Part shown: positions 43,120 to 51,137 of the stretch, in pieces
Position numbering within the stretch: the first letter of the stretch is position 1
Layout of the letters: every line of letters starts with the position of its first letter
Assembly: GCA_000017645.1 (NCBI GenBank)
Contig: CP000781.1
Location: 62,001 to 126,000, forward strand
Length of the DNA stretch: 64,000 nucleotides
DNA from: Xanthobacter autotrophicus Py2
Lineage (GTDB): Bacteria > Pseudomonadota > Alphaproteobacteria > Rhizobiales > Xanthobacteraceae
Reading direction: 5' to 3'
Made by a program: the position numbers and the translations under genes
Notes under the pieces: model-generated
Database searches by the model: none
The model's input: the letters and a program-made list of their open reading frames with translations, nothing else
What the model was told of the DNA's origin: nothing

Positions 43120-43416
43120 ATGTCCAACGAAACCCGAGATGGTCGAGCCTGGCAGCCAGACTATTTGCTCGATATCGATGCTGACAAGTGCATCGGTTGC
43201 GGGCGCTGCTTCAAGGTCTGCGGCCGGGACGTGATGACGCTGAAGGGCATCAACGAGGACGGCGAAGTCGTCTCCCTCGACGATGACGAGGACGACGAGG
43301 TCGAGAAGAAGGTGATGGTCATGAACGACACGGGCGCCTGCATCGGTTGCGGTGCATGCGCGCGCGTTTGCCCGGCCAACTGCCAGGTTCATGGTCACGA
43401 GCAGGCCGCGGCCTGA
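43120..43416 (+). CDS. fdxB: nif-specific ferredoxin III
   Basis: 98 aa. Two [4Fe-4S] motifs: Cys24-x2-Cys27-x2-Cys30-x3-Cys34 and Cys74-x2-Cys77-x2-Cys80-x3-Cys84-Pro. They are separated by an acidic loop (SLDDDEDDEVE). Standard position after DUF683. Likely donor for nitrogenase assembly. Confidence 0.95.
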   Translation: MSNETRDGRAWQPDYLLDIDADKCIGCGRCFKVCGRDVMTLKGINEDGEVVSLDDDEDDEVEKKVMVMNDTGACIGCGACARVCPANCQVHGHEQAAA

Positions 43417-43559
43417 TTGCTCCCGCCGATAGCGGATTGGTTTTGAAGCGGAAGGGCGATGGGCTTTGCTCATCGGCCTTTCGCGGACCGCACGGCGCTT
43501 GAGGCAAATCCATTCGGCACCGATCTCAGGCCGGTGTCGTTGGTTGAAGGAGTGGGTCC

Positions 43560-44228
43560 ATGGCCGCCGAAGAGGTCTATGACTGGTTGATTGCTTCATC
43601 GACCGCTTCGGCCGGCGATCCTTCGGACGTGCATGTGGCGGCCTCCATCGCCGCCGTCGCCTTTGCCGAGGCGGAAGAGGACGGGCGCCATTGCCTCGAG
43701 GCTCTGGGCCTGGAGAAGGGCGCCTTCCTCGATCTAGCCCGCATCCTGTTTCCCGACGCGGTTGAGGCGCTGGATCGGCGTATCGAGGGGCGTTCGATCT
43801 CGGTCGAGGCGGAAGAGCAGTCGATCCGTGACATTCTGGGCATCTATTCTTCCGATGCCGGGCGGCTGCAGACCCATTTCATCGCCATGATCGCGCGGCG
43901 CTGCCAGTCCCCTCACCACCTGTGGCAGGACCTGGGGCTCAGGGACCGGGCGGAGCTGCGGGAACTCATGACGCGCCGCTTCGCGCCGCTGGCGCAGAAG
44001 AACCGGCAGGACATGAAGTGGAAGAAGTTCCTCTACCGCATGGTCTGCGGGTCGGAGGGCTTCACTTTGTGCGCGGCGCCGGTGTGCTCGGACTGCGACG
44101 AATTCCACGTCTGCTTCGGCGCCGAGGACGGGGAATCGCGCCTCGCCCGGAACCGCAATGCCGCCGCCAATGCCAACGTGCCGCTCGGCCAGTTGGGCGT
44201 CGATGCATTGCCGGACGCTGCCGAATAG
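43560..44228 (+). CDS. nifQ: Molybdenum donor protein NifQ
   Basis: 222 aa, preceded by AAGGAG. The C-terminal cysteine motif Cys-x4-Cys-x2-Cys-x5-Cys (CAAPVCSDCDEFHVC) and the RWQDMKWKKFLYR-like helix (KNRQDMKWKKFLYRMVC) are diagnostic. In this family they bind a Mo-Fe-S cluster delivered to NifEN/NifH. Last gene of the operon; the 240-bp gap to the next gene shows no site. Confidence 0.95.
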   Translation: MAAEEVYDWLIASSTASAGDPSDVHVAASIAAVAFAEAEEDGRHCLEALGLEKGAFLDLARILFPDAVEALDRRIEGRSISVEAEEQSIRDILGIYSSDAGRLQTHFIAMIARRCQSPHHLWQDLGLRDRAELRELMTRRFAPLAQKNRQDMKWKKFLYRMVCGSEGFTLCAAPVCSDCDEFHVCFGAEDGESRLARNRNAAANANVPLGQLGVDALPDAAE

Positions 44229-44467
44229 GGCGGCTGCCGCGCGCGTCTGATCAAGCCCGGCATGCCATCGGGCTGCGGATCTTGTTCCCCTGCAATCTAA
44301 GCTCGGCCGGCCAGGGGGGCGCATGCTGGCCGAGCTGGCGCCAGCGCCTCAGCGAACCCCATCGCGTCCAGGAACGGCGGGCCGTCCTCGCCCGTGAAAA
44401 AGCCCGGCGCCGAGGATCGGGCCGGGCTGTTCTCGGGGCTCGGGAAAGCGAACGGCGTCGCAATCCG

Positions 44468-44785
44468 TCACTCGATGCCTTCGCTGCGGGCGCGCCACAT
44501 CATCGCGATGCGGAAGCGCTCGTTGATGGCGGCAGGGCTGGCGAGGATCTCGGCCTCAGCCTCCTTGAAGGCCTTTTCCACCAGCGCGGCTTCTTCCTTG
44601 GTCAGAGTCACGCGGCCGGCAAGGTGGGTTGCCTCCGGGTGGACCGACCAGATCTTGCGGCAATTGGGATGCAGCTTGATCTCGGTGAGGTCAAAGGATT
44701 CAAGTTGTCCGTCGAGGAGAATGGCGAGGCCCGAAACTTCGAGCTTGCGCCCGTCCGAAGTGGTCTTGATGAGCGTGGTAGCCAT
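44468..44785 (-). CDS. Hypothetical protein of nif region
   Basis: 105 aa from ATG 44785. No family recognised. N-terminal half looks like beta strands (TTLIKTTSDGRKLEVSGLAI, LESFDLTEIKLHP). The C-terminal half is helical with an acidic stretch. One cysteine (HPNCRKIW). Lies 5 bp after an 83-aa gene and a sulfurtransferase gene on the same strand, probably one operon. Confidence 0.65.
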   Translation of the reverse strand: MATTLIKTTSDGRKLEVSGLAILLDGQLESFDLTEIKLHPNCRKIWSVHPEATHLAGRVTLTKEEAALVEKAFKEAEAEILASPAAINERFRIAMMWRARSEGIE

Positions 44786-44790
44786 TTGCG

Positions 44791-45042
44791 TCACCCGTCC
44801 TGAGCTGCGAGCCAACTGTAACCGCCCTGGTCCCAGAGCTGCGCCAGTAATTGATCCGAACTCCAGTCCGGAAATTGAGACTTCACGGTTTCATAGTCAC
44901 CGCGAAAGCGCTCCGCGTCCTCTCCGGAAAGATCCGCAGTGAGGCCGTCCGGCTTGAAGCGGAGCACGAAATGGGTGTTGTCGTCCGAGGCGAGAAGGGT
45001 GAACTCCTCGCCGTCGCTGATGAGGGGCAGAAGATCGGCCAT
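44791..45042 (-). CDS. Hypothetical protein of nif region
   Basis: 83 aa, no family recognised. Acidic, no cysteine. Contains a strand pair (EFTLLASDDNTHFVLRF) and a DWSSDQLLAQLWDQGGYSWL helix. 12 bp downstream of the sulfurtransferase gene, 5 bp before the 105-aa gene, so it is likely co-transcribed. Confidence 0.65.
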   Translation of the reverse strand: MADLLPLISDGEEFTLLASDDNTHFVLRFKPDGLTADLSGEDAERFRGDYETVKSQFPDWSSDQLLAQLWDQGGYSWLAAQDG

Positions 45043-45054
45043 CGGTTGCTCCCG

Positions 45055-45915
45055 TCAGGCCGCGGCGGCCGCCGGAGTGTCTTCGGCAAGGCCCCATTCG
45101 GCCCACGAGCCGTCGTAGAGCGCCGCCGTCTTGTTGCCGAGGATGAACAGCGCGAGCAGCACCACAGCCGAAATGGTGCCGGAAGCGCAGGTCGCCACAA
45201 CCGGCTTGGCGATGTCGATGCCGGCGGCGGAGAAACGAGCCGCCAGCGCGTCGGGCTGGATCAGCTCGCCGCTTTCTTCGACGATCAGGTCGCCCCAGGG
45301 CAGGTTGACCGAGCCGGGGATGTGGCCCTTTTTCTTCACCGGGAACACGTCGTCCTGGGTGCCGGCAAACTTGGCAGGCCCGCGCGCGTCGACGACCTGG
45401 TCGGCCTTGCTGGCGACATTGGCCACCATCTCGCCGAGGTTGCGCACGAGTGCCGGATTGAAGGTCGCTGTGAAGGTCTTGGGCTCCGGCCGCACGGGCG
45501 ACATGTCGGAGGGCTTCTTCTCCTTCACCCATTTGCCGTAGCCGCCGTCCAGCACGGCCACGTCGTCGTAGCCGAAGCTGCGGAACATCCACCACACCCG
45601 GGCCGCGGCCGCACCGCCGCACAGGCGATCATAGACCACGATCTTGTCGCCGTCGGCGATGCCAAGAAGGCCGACCTTCTTGGCGAACTCCGCGGCGGGC
45701 GGAAGCATGTGGGGGAGGGGATTGGTCTTGTCGGCCACATGATCGATGTCGAAATGCACCGAGCCGGGAAGATGACGCCCGCGATACTGGGTCTTCCCGT
45801 CCATATTGCTGCTTTCATGCAGCCAGGTGCAGTCCAGGATCTTCACGTCCGGCGCTTCGAGATGCTCGGCCAGCCATTCGGTGCTTACCAACGGTCCGGG
45901 AAGAACGGTGGACAT
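45055..45915 (-). CDS. 3-Mercaptopyruvate/thiosulfate sulfurtransferase
   Basis: 286 aa from ATG 45915. Two rhodanese domains: an inactive N-terminal one (TEWLAEHLEAPDVKILDCTW, YRGRHLPGSVHFDIDH) and a catalytic C-terminal one with VATCASGT, whose Cys carries the persulfide. HIPGSVNLPW also fits. It transfers sulfur to thiol or cyanide acceptors. In a nif setting it may feed sulfur to Fe-S or cofactor assembly; that is inference. Confidence 0.92.
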   Translation of the reverse strand: MSTVLPGPLVSTEWLAEHLEAPDVKILDCTWLHESSNMDGKTQYRGRHLPGSVHFDIDHVADKTNPLPHMLPPAAEFAKKVGLLGIADGDKIVVYDRLCGGAAAARVWWMFRSFGYDDVAVLDGGYGKWVKEKKPSDMSPVRPEPKTFTATFNPALVRNLGEMVANVASKADQVVDARGPAKFAGTQDDVFPVKKKGHIPGSVNLPWGDLIVEESGELIQPDALAARFSAAGIDIAKPVVATCASGTISAVVLLALFILGNKTAALYDGSWAEWGLAEDTPAAAAA

Positions 45916-46033
45916 GACGCGGGTCTCTCCCTGTCGAGGTTCGGACATCGGGTGCTTGTCAGGCCCGCCGGGCGTGTAGCCCGGCAGACAATCTTGAAAT
46001 GGCGGCCCGCTTTGGCCGCTCCACAAGGCTTGT

Positions 46034-46495
46034 TCAGCGCACCTTGGGCAGGCTGTAGCCGGGGCGCGGGTGGGCGTCGTAGTAGTCGACGCGCTCGGGC
46101 CAGCCGCCTTCGGGGTTGAACTTGAACTTCACCACCTTCACCGGCGCGTTGGCGGAGAAGGAGACTTCCGAGAACTTGATCTCGCGGTCGCCGGGGCCGG
46201 CGGAGAAGTCAGCCACCACCTTGCCGTCGGCGGTCACCGCGCGGGCAAAGCCCGGGGTGCCCACGTCGCTGGCGTTCACCGTCTCGGCGACGAAGCTCGC
46301 CACTTCGGAGCCGTCCTCGGACGGGGTGCCGAAGGCCGGCGTGGCGAACGTGAAGGCGACGAGCTTGCCGCTGCGGTCCACCGCATGGTCGGCGGTCACG
46401 GGGCGGGCCACGGAATAGACGGTGAGGGTGCCGCCCGCCAGCAGCTCCTTGATCTCCTCGAGGGAGCGGCTTGCGAATTCCGACGCGACGATCAT
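46034..46495 (-). CDS. Hypothetical protein of nif region
   Basis: 153 aa from ATG 46495, preceded by GGAGATT. No family recognised, no cysteine, no signal peptide. Predicted beta-rich, with aromatic/proline C-terminus (DYYDAHPRPGYSLPK). 118 bp upstream of the sulfurtransferase gene on the same strand. A weak sigma-54-like element lies ahead of it. Confidence 0.65.
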   Translation of the reverse strand: MIVASEFASRSLEEIKELLAGGTLTVYSVARPVTADHAVDRSGKLVAFTFATPAFGTPSEDGSEVASFVAETVNASDVGTPGFARAVTADGKVVADFSAGPGDREIKFSEVSFSANAPVKVVKFKFNPEGGWPERVDYYDAHPRPGYSLPKVR

Positions 46496-46544
46496 GGCAA
46501 TCTCCACTAGACAATCAGGTGTGACGAACGGTCCCCCTGGTGGA

Positions 46545-46559
46545 TCAATTTTCGTGCCA
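46545..46559 (-). promoter_or_regulatory. Sigma-54-like element, imperfect -12
   Basis: On the minus strand TGGCAC-GAAAA-TTGA, 50 bp before the 153-aa gene. The -24 half is perfect; the -12 half has A for C, as in the element at 28252. No TGT-N10-ACA site found nearby. Confidence 0.4.
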
Positions 46560-46814
46560 GTCGCGACCGTGCCCCCGGACGCCCTTCCTCGCGTACCGAC
46601 CAGATGCCGCAAACCCTTGTCCGCAAGCGCTTCCCAGCCGGCATGTCGGGGCCGGGCCGCCGTGTCGGAGGTCGTCGGCGGCTTGTCGGAAATGCGTCGC
46701 ACATCGCGGGAAATGCGACGCGGACCCTGCCGGGGGCGCCATAAACCGCCCCAATCCAGCTGTGCGCGAATCTTGCAAGGGCTCCAAAAACGCGACACGC
46801 AGGGGATGTAATCC

Positions 46815-48458
46815 ATGCTGGACACGGCGATCATCGGCGGCGGGCTATGCGGCCTCGCCCTGGCGCGGAGCCTCAAGAAGGCCGGCCGCAGCCCGACCCT
46901 GTTCGAGGCGCGCGCCCGTCTCGGCGGACGCATCCTCTCCGCGGTGCCGGCCACCACCGGCGAGGCGCTGGATCTCGGGCCCACCTGGTTCTGGCCCGAT
47001 ACCCAGCCGCTCATTTCCGCCTTCGTGTCGGAACTGGGCCTGTCCAGCTTCGCCCAGCACGACGAGGGGGCGGTGCTCCACCTCACCGAGGCCGACAAGG
47101 GCCCCCAGGGCTTCGAGCAGCAGGTGCATGGCGGCGCGCGGCGCGTGGCCGGCGGCATGGCGCGGCTGGTGGCCACCCTCGCCGATGGCCTAGGGGAAGA
47201 GGACATCCGCCTCGGCCACGTGCTCCACAAGGTGGAGGACAAGGGTGACCATGTGGTGCTCACCTTCCGCGTGGACGACGCCTTCCTCACCATCGAGGCC
47301 CGGCATGCGGTGATCGCGCTGCCGCCGCGCCTGGTGGCGGAAACCGTGCGCTTTGCGCCGGACCTCGACATGGCCACCCGCGACGCCATGGGCGCGGCCC
47401 CCACCTGGATGGCCGCCCAGGCCAAGGTGGTGATGGCTTATTCCTCCCCCTTCTGGCGGGAGGCCGGCCAGTCCGGCAACGCCTTCGTCACTCATGAGCA
47501 GGCGGTGGTGGGCGAGATCTTCGACGCCTGCGACGCCACCGGCACCAAGGCGGCGCTGGGCGGCTTCCTCAGCTTTCCGCCGGACTTGCGGGAGGCCTTC
47601 CTGGTTGGCCTGCCGATGCTCATGGACAGCCAGCTGGTGCAGGTGTTCGGGAGCGCCGCCGAGGGCGGCGAGCAGCTGTACCAGGACTGGGCGTTGGAGC
47701 CTTTCACCTGCTCCGCCCGCGACCGGGCCGAGCCGCAGGGCGAGCACGTGGCCTTTTCCAATCCCCTGCTGCGCCGCCCGCTGTGGGACGGACGACTCTA
47801 TCTCGGCGGCTCCGAGACCGCGACCCAGGGCGCCGGCTATCTGGAGGGCGCGCTCGAGGCGGCCCGGCGCATCGAACGGGCGCTGGCCCGCGCGCGCGCC
47901 GAGGAGGATGAGGTGGTCCTGCCGGAAGGTCTTCCGGTGAATGCGGCGAGCCTCGCACGCTTCGCGACCTGGGTGGCGACGCTGAACGATGCGGCCTTCG
48001 AGGCCTATCGGGTGCGGCTCAACCGGGCACTGGCCGCCCAGCAGCGCGAGCAGCTGACCCAGCGCGCCATGCTCGGCGCCATCGAGGACATCTACGAGCG
48101 CGCTGCGGACATGCTCGACACGCTGCCCTTCGACATGGCGGGCGTGCCGGTGGAGAAGGGCCGCTCGGCGCTGATGAGCGACGTGCAGGCGCCGTTCCGC
48201 GACTTCATTCAGACCCTGCTCGACGACATCATCGCCTTCAACCGCACCTCCTGCGCCCTTTCCAATTTCCCCGGCGAGCACCATTTGTCGAAGGACTATG
48301 TGCAGACCATCCTGCGCGACGTGGCGGCCGCCTGGCGCGACTTCTGCCTTGCCGCCAACCGCCGCCTGCTGGCCAAGGCCGAACGGGCGGCGGCGGGCAA
48401 TGCCCTTCCCCCCGGCGCGGGTCCCCGCAAGGGCCCGATCCTGACGAGTGCATCGTGA
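46815..48458 (+). CDS. FAD-dependent amine oxidase-like protein with extra C-terminal domain
   Basis: 547 aa. N-terminal FAD-binding GGGLCGLALA, and an amine-oxidase-type RLGGRI. The C-terminal FAD block is LYLGGSETATQGAGYLEGALEAARR (residues ~338-362). The last ~170 residues form an additional helical domain not typical of monoamine oxidases. It overlaps or abuts a Rieske protein gene, so the pair may act together. Substrate unknown. A poor sigma-54-like match (GTGCGC-N5-TTGCA, 46762-46777) lies before it. Confidence 0.82.
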   Translation: MLDTAIIGGGLCGLALARSLKKAGRSPTLFEARARLGGRILSAVPATTGEALDLGPTWFWPDTQPLISAFVSELGLSSFAQHDEGAVLHLTEADKGPQGFEQQVHGGARRVAGGMARLVATLADGLGEEDIRLGHVLHKVEDKGDHVVLTFRVDDAFLTIEARHAVIALPPRLVAETVRFAPDLDMATRDAMGAAPTWMAAQAKVVMAYSSPFWREAGQSGNAFVTHEQAVVGEIFDACDATGTKAALGGFLSFPPDLREAFLVGLPMLMDSQLVQVFGSAAEGGEQLYQDWALEPFTCSARDRAEPQGEHVAFSNPLLRRPLWDGRLYLGGSETATQGAGYLEGALEAARRIERALARARAEEDEVVLPEGLPVNAASLARFATWVATLNDAAFEAYRVRLNRALAAQQREQLTQRAMLGAIEDIYERAADMLDTLPFDMAGVPVEKGRSALMSDVQAPFRDFIQTLLDDIIAFNRTSCALSNFPGEHHLSKDYVQTILRDVAAAWRDFCLAANRRLLAKAERAAAGNALPPGAGPRKGPILTSAS

Positions 48459-48469
48459 ACGAGGACAAG

Positions 48470-48931
48470 ATGGAACCCAGCATCGCCGAAGAAAACGGGC
48501 CTGAAGGCGTCGTCGCCTACGTCGTCTGCTCCATGAGCGACATTCCGAGCCAGCGCGCGCGGGGGTTCGAGCTGATGAAGGTGGAGGACGGTGTCGAGAA
48601 GCCGTTCAACCTCATTGTCGTGCGTTGGGGCCGGCAGGTGTTCGGCTATGTCAACCTGTGCCCCCATGACGGCGTGAAGCTGGACTGGGAGCGCAACCAG
48701 TTCCTGGATCCCAACGGCATCCGCCTGATGTGCGGCAAGCACGGCGCCCTGTTCGAGCTGGGCACCGGCGTGTGCATCGAGGGGCCGTGCAAGGGCCGCA
48801 GCCTCACGCCGGTGGCGCTGAGCATCATCGACAACGACATCTGCGTGACCGGGGTGACGCTGGCCGAGGAAGAAGAAGACGAGGATGATGAGGAGATCAC
48901 CTCGTGCTCCGACGAGGGCGGCGGCGTCTGA
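48470..48931 (+). CDS. Rieske [2Fe-2S] protein
   Basis: 153 aa from ATG 48470 (GAGGA upstream); a GTG at 48455 overlapping the previous stop is also possible. Rieske ligands Cys64-x-His66 and Cys88-x2-His91 are present, with 21 residues between the pairs. The C-terminus is a very acidic tail (EEEEDEDDEE). A soluble electron carrier, probably serving the upstream flavoprotein or a nif-related step. Confidence 0.88.
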   Translation: MEPSIAEENGPEGVVAYVVCSMSDIPSQRARGFELMKVEDGVEKPFNLIVVRWGRQVFGYVNLCPHDGVKLDWERNQFLDPNGIRLMCGKHGALFELGTGVCIEGPCKGRSLTPVALSIIDNDICVTGVTLAEEEEDEDDEEITSCSDEGGGV

Positions 48932-49281
48932 AAGCGTTATCCGGCGGCGGCTTCATTGAGGCCGCCGCATCACCAGCGGAGCGGCTGCCCTGCTGAGGGG
49001 CTGCAAGGAGCCTTTGCGCCCGGAAGGGCGCGTCTTCGGCGAGCACGGGCAGGGGACGGGATATCAAAATCCGGCTGCGGTCCTGCGGGACATTGAACGG
49101 CATTCGGACGACACGCCGAACGGCACCAAGCCAAGGCATATGGTGTTGAAACCGCTTGTGGCGCTCGAACCTCGATCGCACCCAAATGTATCTTTTCGGG
49201 CGTCATAGCCCCAAACGTCACGGGCCCTCGCGGCATTGCCGGCGAGGGCCCGGTTCTGGCTCTTTAGTCAGATGGGCTGGA
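48932..49281. terminator. Convergent gap with two hairpins
   Basis: 350 bp, no gene seen. CGGCGGC/GCCGCCG (48945-48967) follows the Rieske gene. CGGGCCCTCGC/GCGAGGGCCCG (49221-49252) follows the minus-strand gene. Both look like transcript ends without clear T tracts. Confidence 0.5.
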
Positions 49282-49869
49282 TCAGACCGGACGGTTCTCG
49301 TTGCGGTTCTTCACCGGCTCCATGAGCGAGACGCCCTTTTCATAGGTGATGGTCTCGTAGTCCTCGTGCCAGCCGAGGGCGGCGTCGAGCACCTTGTCGG
49401 TCTTGCCACCGGTGTCCAGCTTCTTGATGTCGTTCTTGTCGATGCTCAGGAGCTCGGTCATCTCCTTCCACACCGTGGATTCATCGCAAGGCAGGACGTA
49501 GAAGGTCTTGTTGCCGTAGGTGACGCGATACTTCGCGAGCAGGTCGATGTTGTTGCAGAACAGGAAATACTTGCCGTCGGGGGCAAGCGCATCGCCGAGC
49601 ACGTCCGCGACATCGGAGAGGTAGGCGAAGTTCTGCAGGTAGCCGGCCAGCACGGGGATGGTGGGCTTGCCATCCTCGGCGAAGGTGATGACCTGCTCCA
49701 TGGTGTATTCCGGCGGACGCTTCTCGTCGGCCACCTGCTGCTGGAACTTCAGGGCGATGTCGCCGCGGAAGTCAAAACGGCCAGGCTTGGTCGGCTGCTT
49801 AAGCACGGCATTCAGGAGGCGCCCCTCTTTATCCAGCCGGCCCAGGGGGGTGTTCTCGATCGCAGTCAT
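49282..49869 (-). CDS. Hypothetical protein of nif region
   Basis: 195 aa from ATG 49869, preceded by GGAGA. No family recognised. Soluble, mixed alpha/beta; two cysteines (LFCNNIDLL, LPCDEST). Codon use and GC match neighbours. It stands divergent to the iscA-nifS unit, so its promoter lies in the same 477-bp gap, but no sigma-54 element was found facing it. Confidence 0.7.
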   Translation of the reverse strand: MTAIENTPLGRLDKEGRLLNAVLKQPTKPGRFDFRGDIALKFQQQVADEKRPPEYTMEQVITFAEDGKPTIPVLAGYLQNFAYLSDVADVLGDALAPDGKYFLFCNNIDLLAKYRVTYGNKTFYVLPCDESTVWKEMTELLSIDKNDIKKLDTGGKTDKVLDAALGWHEDYETITYEKGVSLMEPVKNRNENRPV

Positions 49870-50213
49870 CAAAAAAGTCTCCGGTTCAGCACACAACTCT
49901 CAGACGGTCTCAGACGGGCGCGAGCAGGGGCGCACCTTCGTGGGCTCGAAGGCGCCGCTCTCCGCCGAACCCCGTTCGGCGTGCCGCCCGCGCAAGGGGG
50001 CAGGCGCGTCCACCATGCAAGCCCTTTGCCGCGCCGCGGCGCGGCGGCCGCAGCGGGGGCGAAGCGCGACAATCAGCCATCCCCGAGGTGGCCGGGAGCC
50101 GGCCCGATGGCGCAAGCAATGGCGCCAAATCAGGGTCCGCAGGGGCATCCGGATGGGGGCGGCGATGGTCCGGACCCGCCGCTCCCGAGCGCGCAGGAAG
50201 CCGCCGCCGACCA

Positions 50214-50229
50214 TGTCCGGAATCGGACA
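50214..50229 (+). promoter_or_regulatory. NifA upstream activator site (iscA-nifS unit)
   Basis: TGT-CCGGAATCGG-ACA, exact consensus, 76 bp upstream of the -24 element. The rest of the gap from 49870 shows no gene. Confidence 0.85.
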
Positions 50230-50289
50230 CGCGTCGCAAAGACAACAGCTGAATTCCGGAAAAATCAGGCAAATCAGTCCGTTGCTATC

Positions 50290-50305
50290 TGGCACGGCGC
50301 TTGCT
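50290..50305 (+). promoter_or_regulatory. Sigma-54 promoter (iscA-nifS unit)
   Basis: TGGCAC-GGCGC-TTGCT, perfect -24/-12 element 42 bp before the iscA-like ATG. Confidence 0.93.
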
Positions 50306-50346
50306 GGATGGAGGGCCGAAGCAACCTCTCAAGCGAAGGTCGAGCG

Positions 50347-50667
50347 ATGATCAATTTGACCGACAGCGCCTTGCATGCGGTCCGGGACGCGATCCTGGGC
50401 GCCGATCAGCCGGTCAGCGGGCTGCGCATCATGGTCGAGACGGGCGGCTGCGCCGGCTACCAGTACAAGATGGGCCTCGTCAGCGACGCCGAGCCCGACG
50501 ATACGGTGGTTGAGCGCGAAGGCGTGAAGGTGTTCGTGGACAACCAGAGCCACGAGCTGCTTGCCGGCACCGTCATCGACTTCGTCGTGGCCCTGGAGGG
50601 CTCCGGCTTCACCTTCGAAAATCCGAACGCCACCTCGAGCTGCTCCTGCGGCAAGTCCTTCGGCTGA
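50347..50667 (+). CDS. A-type Fe-S carrier (NifIscA-like)
   Basis: 106 aa. Three conserved cysteines of A-type carriers: Cys35 (GGCAGYQY) and Cys99-x-Cys101 (SCSCGKSF). They carry or deliver Fe-S clusters to apo-proteins. First gene of a NifA-driven unit with nfu-like, nifS and nifT genes, so it is likely dedicated to nitrogenase. Confidence 0.93.
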   Translation: MINLTDSALHAVRDAILGADQPVSGLRIMVETGGCAGYQYKMGLVSDAEPDDTVVEREGVKVFVDNQSHELLAGTVIDFVVALEGSGFTFENPNATSSCSCGKSFG

Positions 50668-50732
50668 AGTCCTTCAGCCGAAGCTGGAACTGACCGTACG
50701 GGTTGAACTCAATTCAGATAGAGGACGCAGCG

Positions 50733-51098
50733 ATGTTGGCCGAGACCGAAGAGTGCGCGCCGCTCACCCAGCAAGCCAAGCGTGAGGCGATCATCCGCGA
50801 GGTGATCGAAGAGATCCGTCCCAATCTCAAGCGGGATGGCGGCGACTGCGAGCTCGTCGAAATCGACGGCAACAAGGTCATGGTGAAGATGACCGGCGCT
50901 TGCGTCTTCTGCAAGCTGGCGAGCGAGACCATCGAGGGCATCCAGACCAAAATCGTGGAGCGCCTGGGCGAGCTGATCCGGCTCATCCCGGTGGCCGGCG
51001 CGCAGAACAAGCCGCTGGTGAGCCTGAAGAGCATCGCGCCGGCTCCGACCGCCGCGCCGGTGGCTCCGGCCCCCGCCGTCCCCTCGCCGACGCGCTGA
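50733..51098 (+). CDS. NifU C-terminal (Nfu) domain protein
   Basis: 121 aa from ATG 50733. Nfu domain: IRPNLKRDGGDCELVEIDG and the Cys-x2-Cys motif GACVFCKLASETIEGI. The N-terminal IscU-like scaffold and the middle BFD domain of full NifU are absent. A proline/alanine tail ends it. It may hold [4Fe-4S] clusters for transfer to NifH. Confidence 0.92.
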   Translation: MLAETEECAPLTQQAKREAIIREVIEEIRPNLKRDGGDCELVEIDGNKVMVKMTGACVFCKLASETIEGIQTKIVERLGELIRLIPVAGAQNKPLVSLKSIAPAPTAAPVAPAPAVPSPTR

Positions 51099-51137
51099 GG
51101 GACGAGCCAAGGTCTAGACGATCGAAGGGGTGATGCC

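Noticed and set aside
46762..46777. Sigma-54 promoter for the amine-oxidase gene (GTGCGC-N5-TTGCA)
   Set aside because: The -12 half is good but the -24 half has TG for the invariant GG and no NifA site is near.
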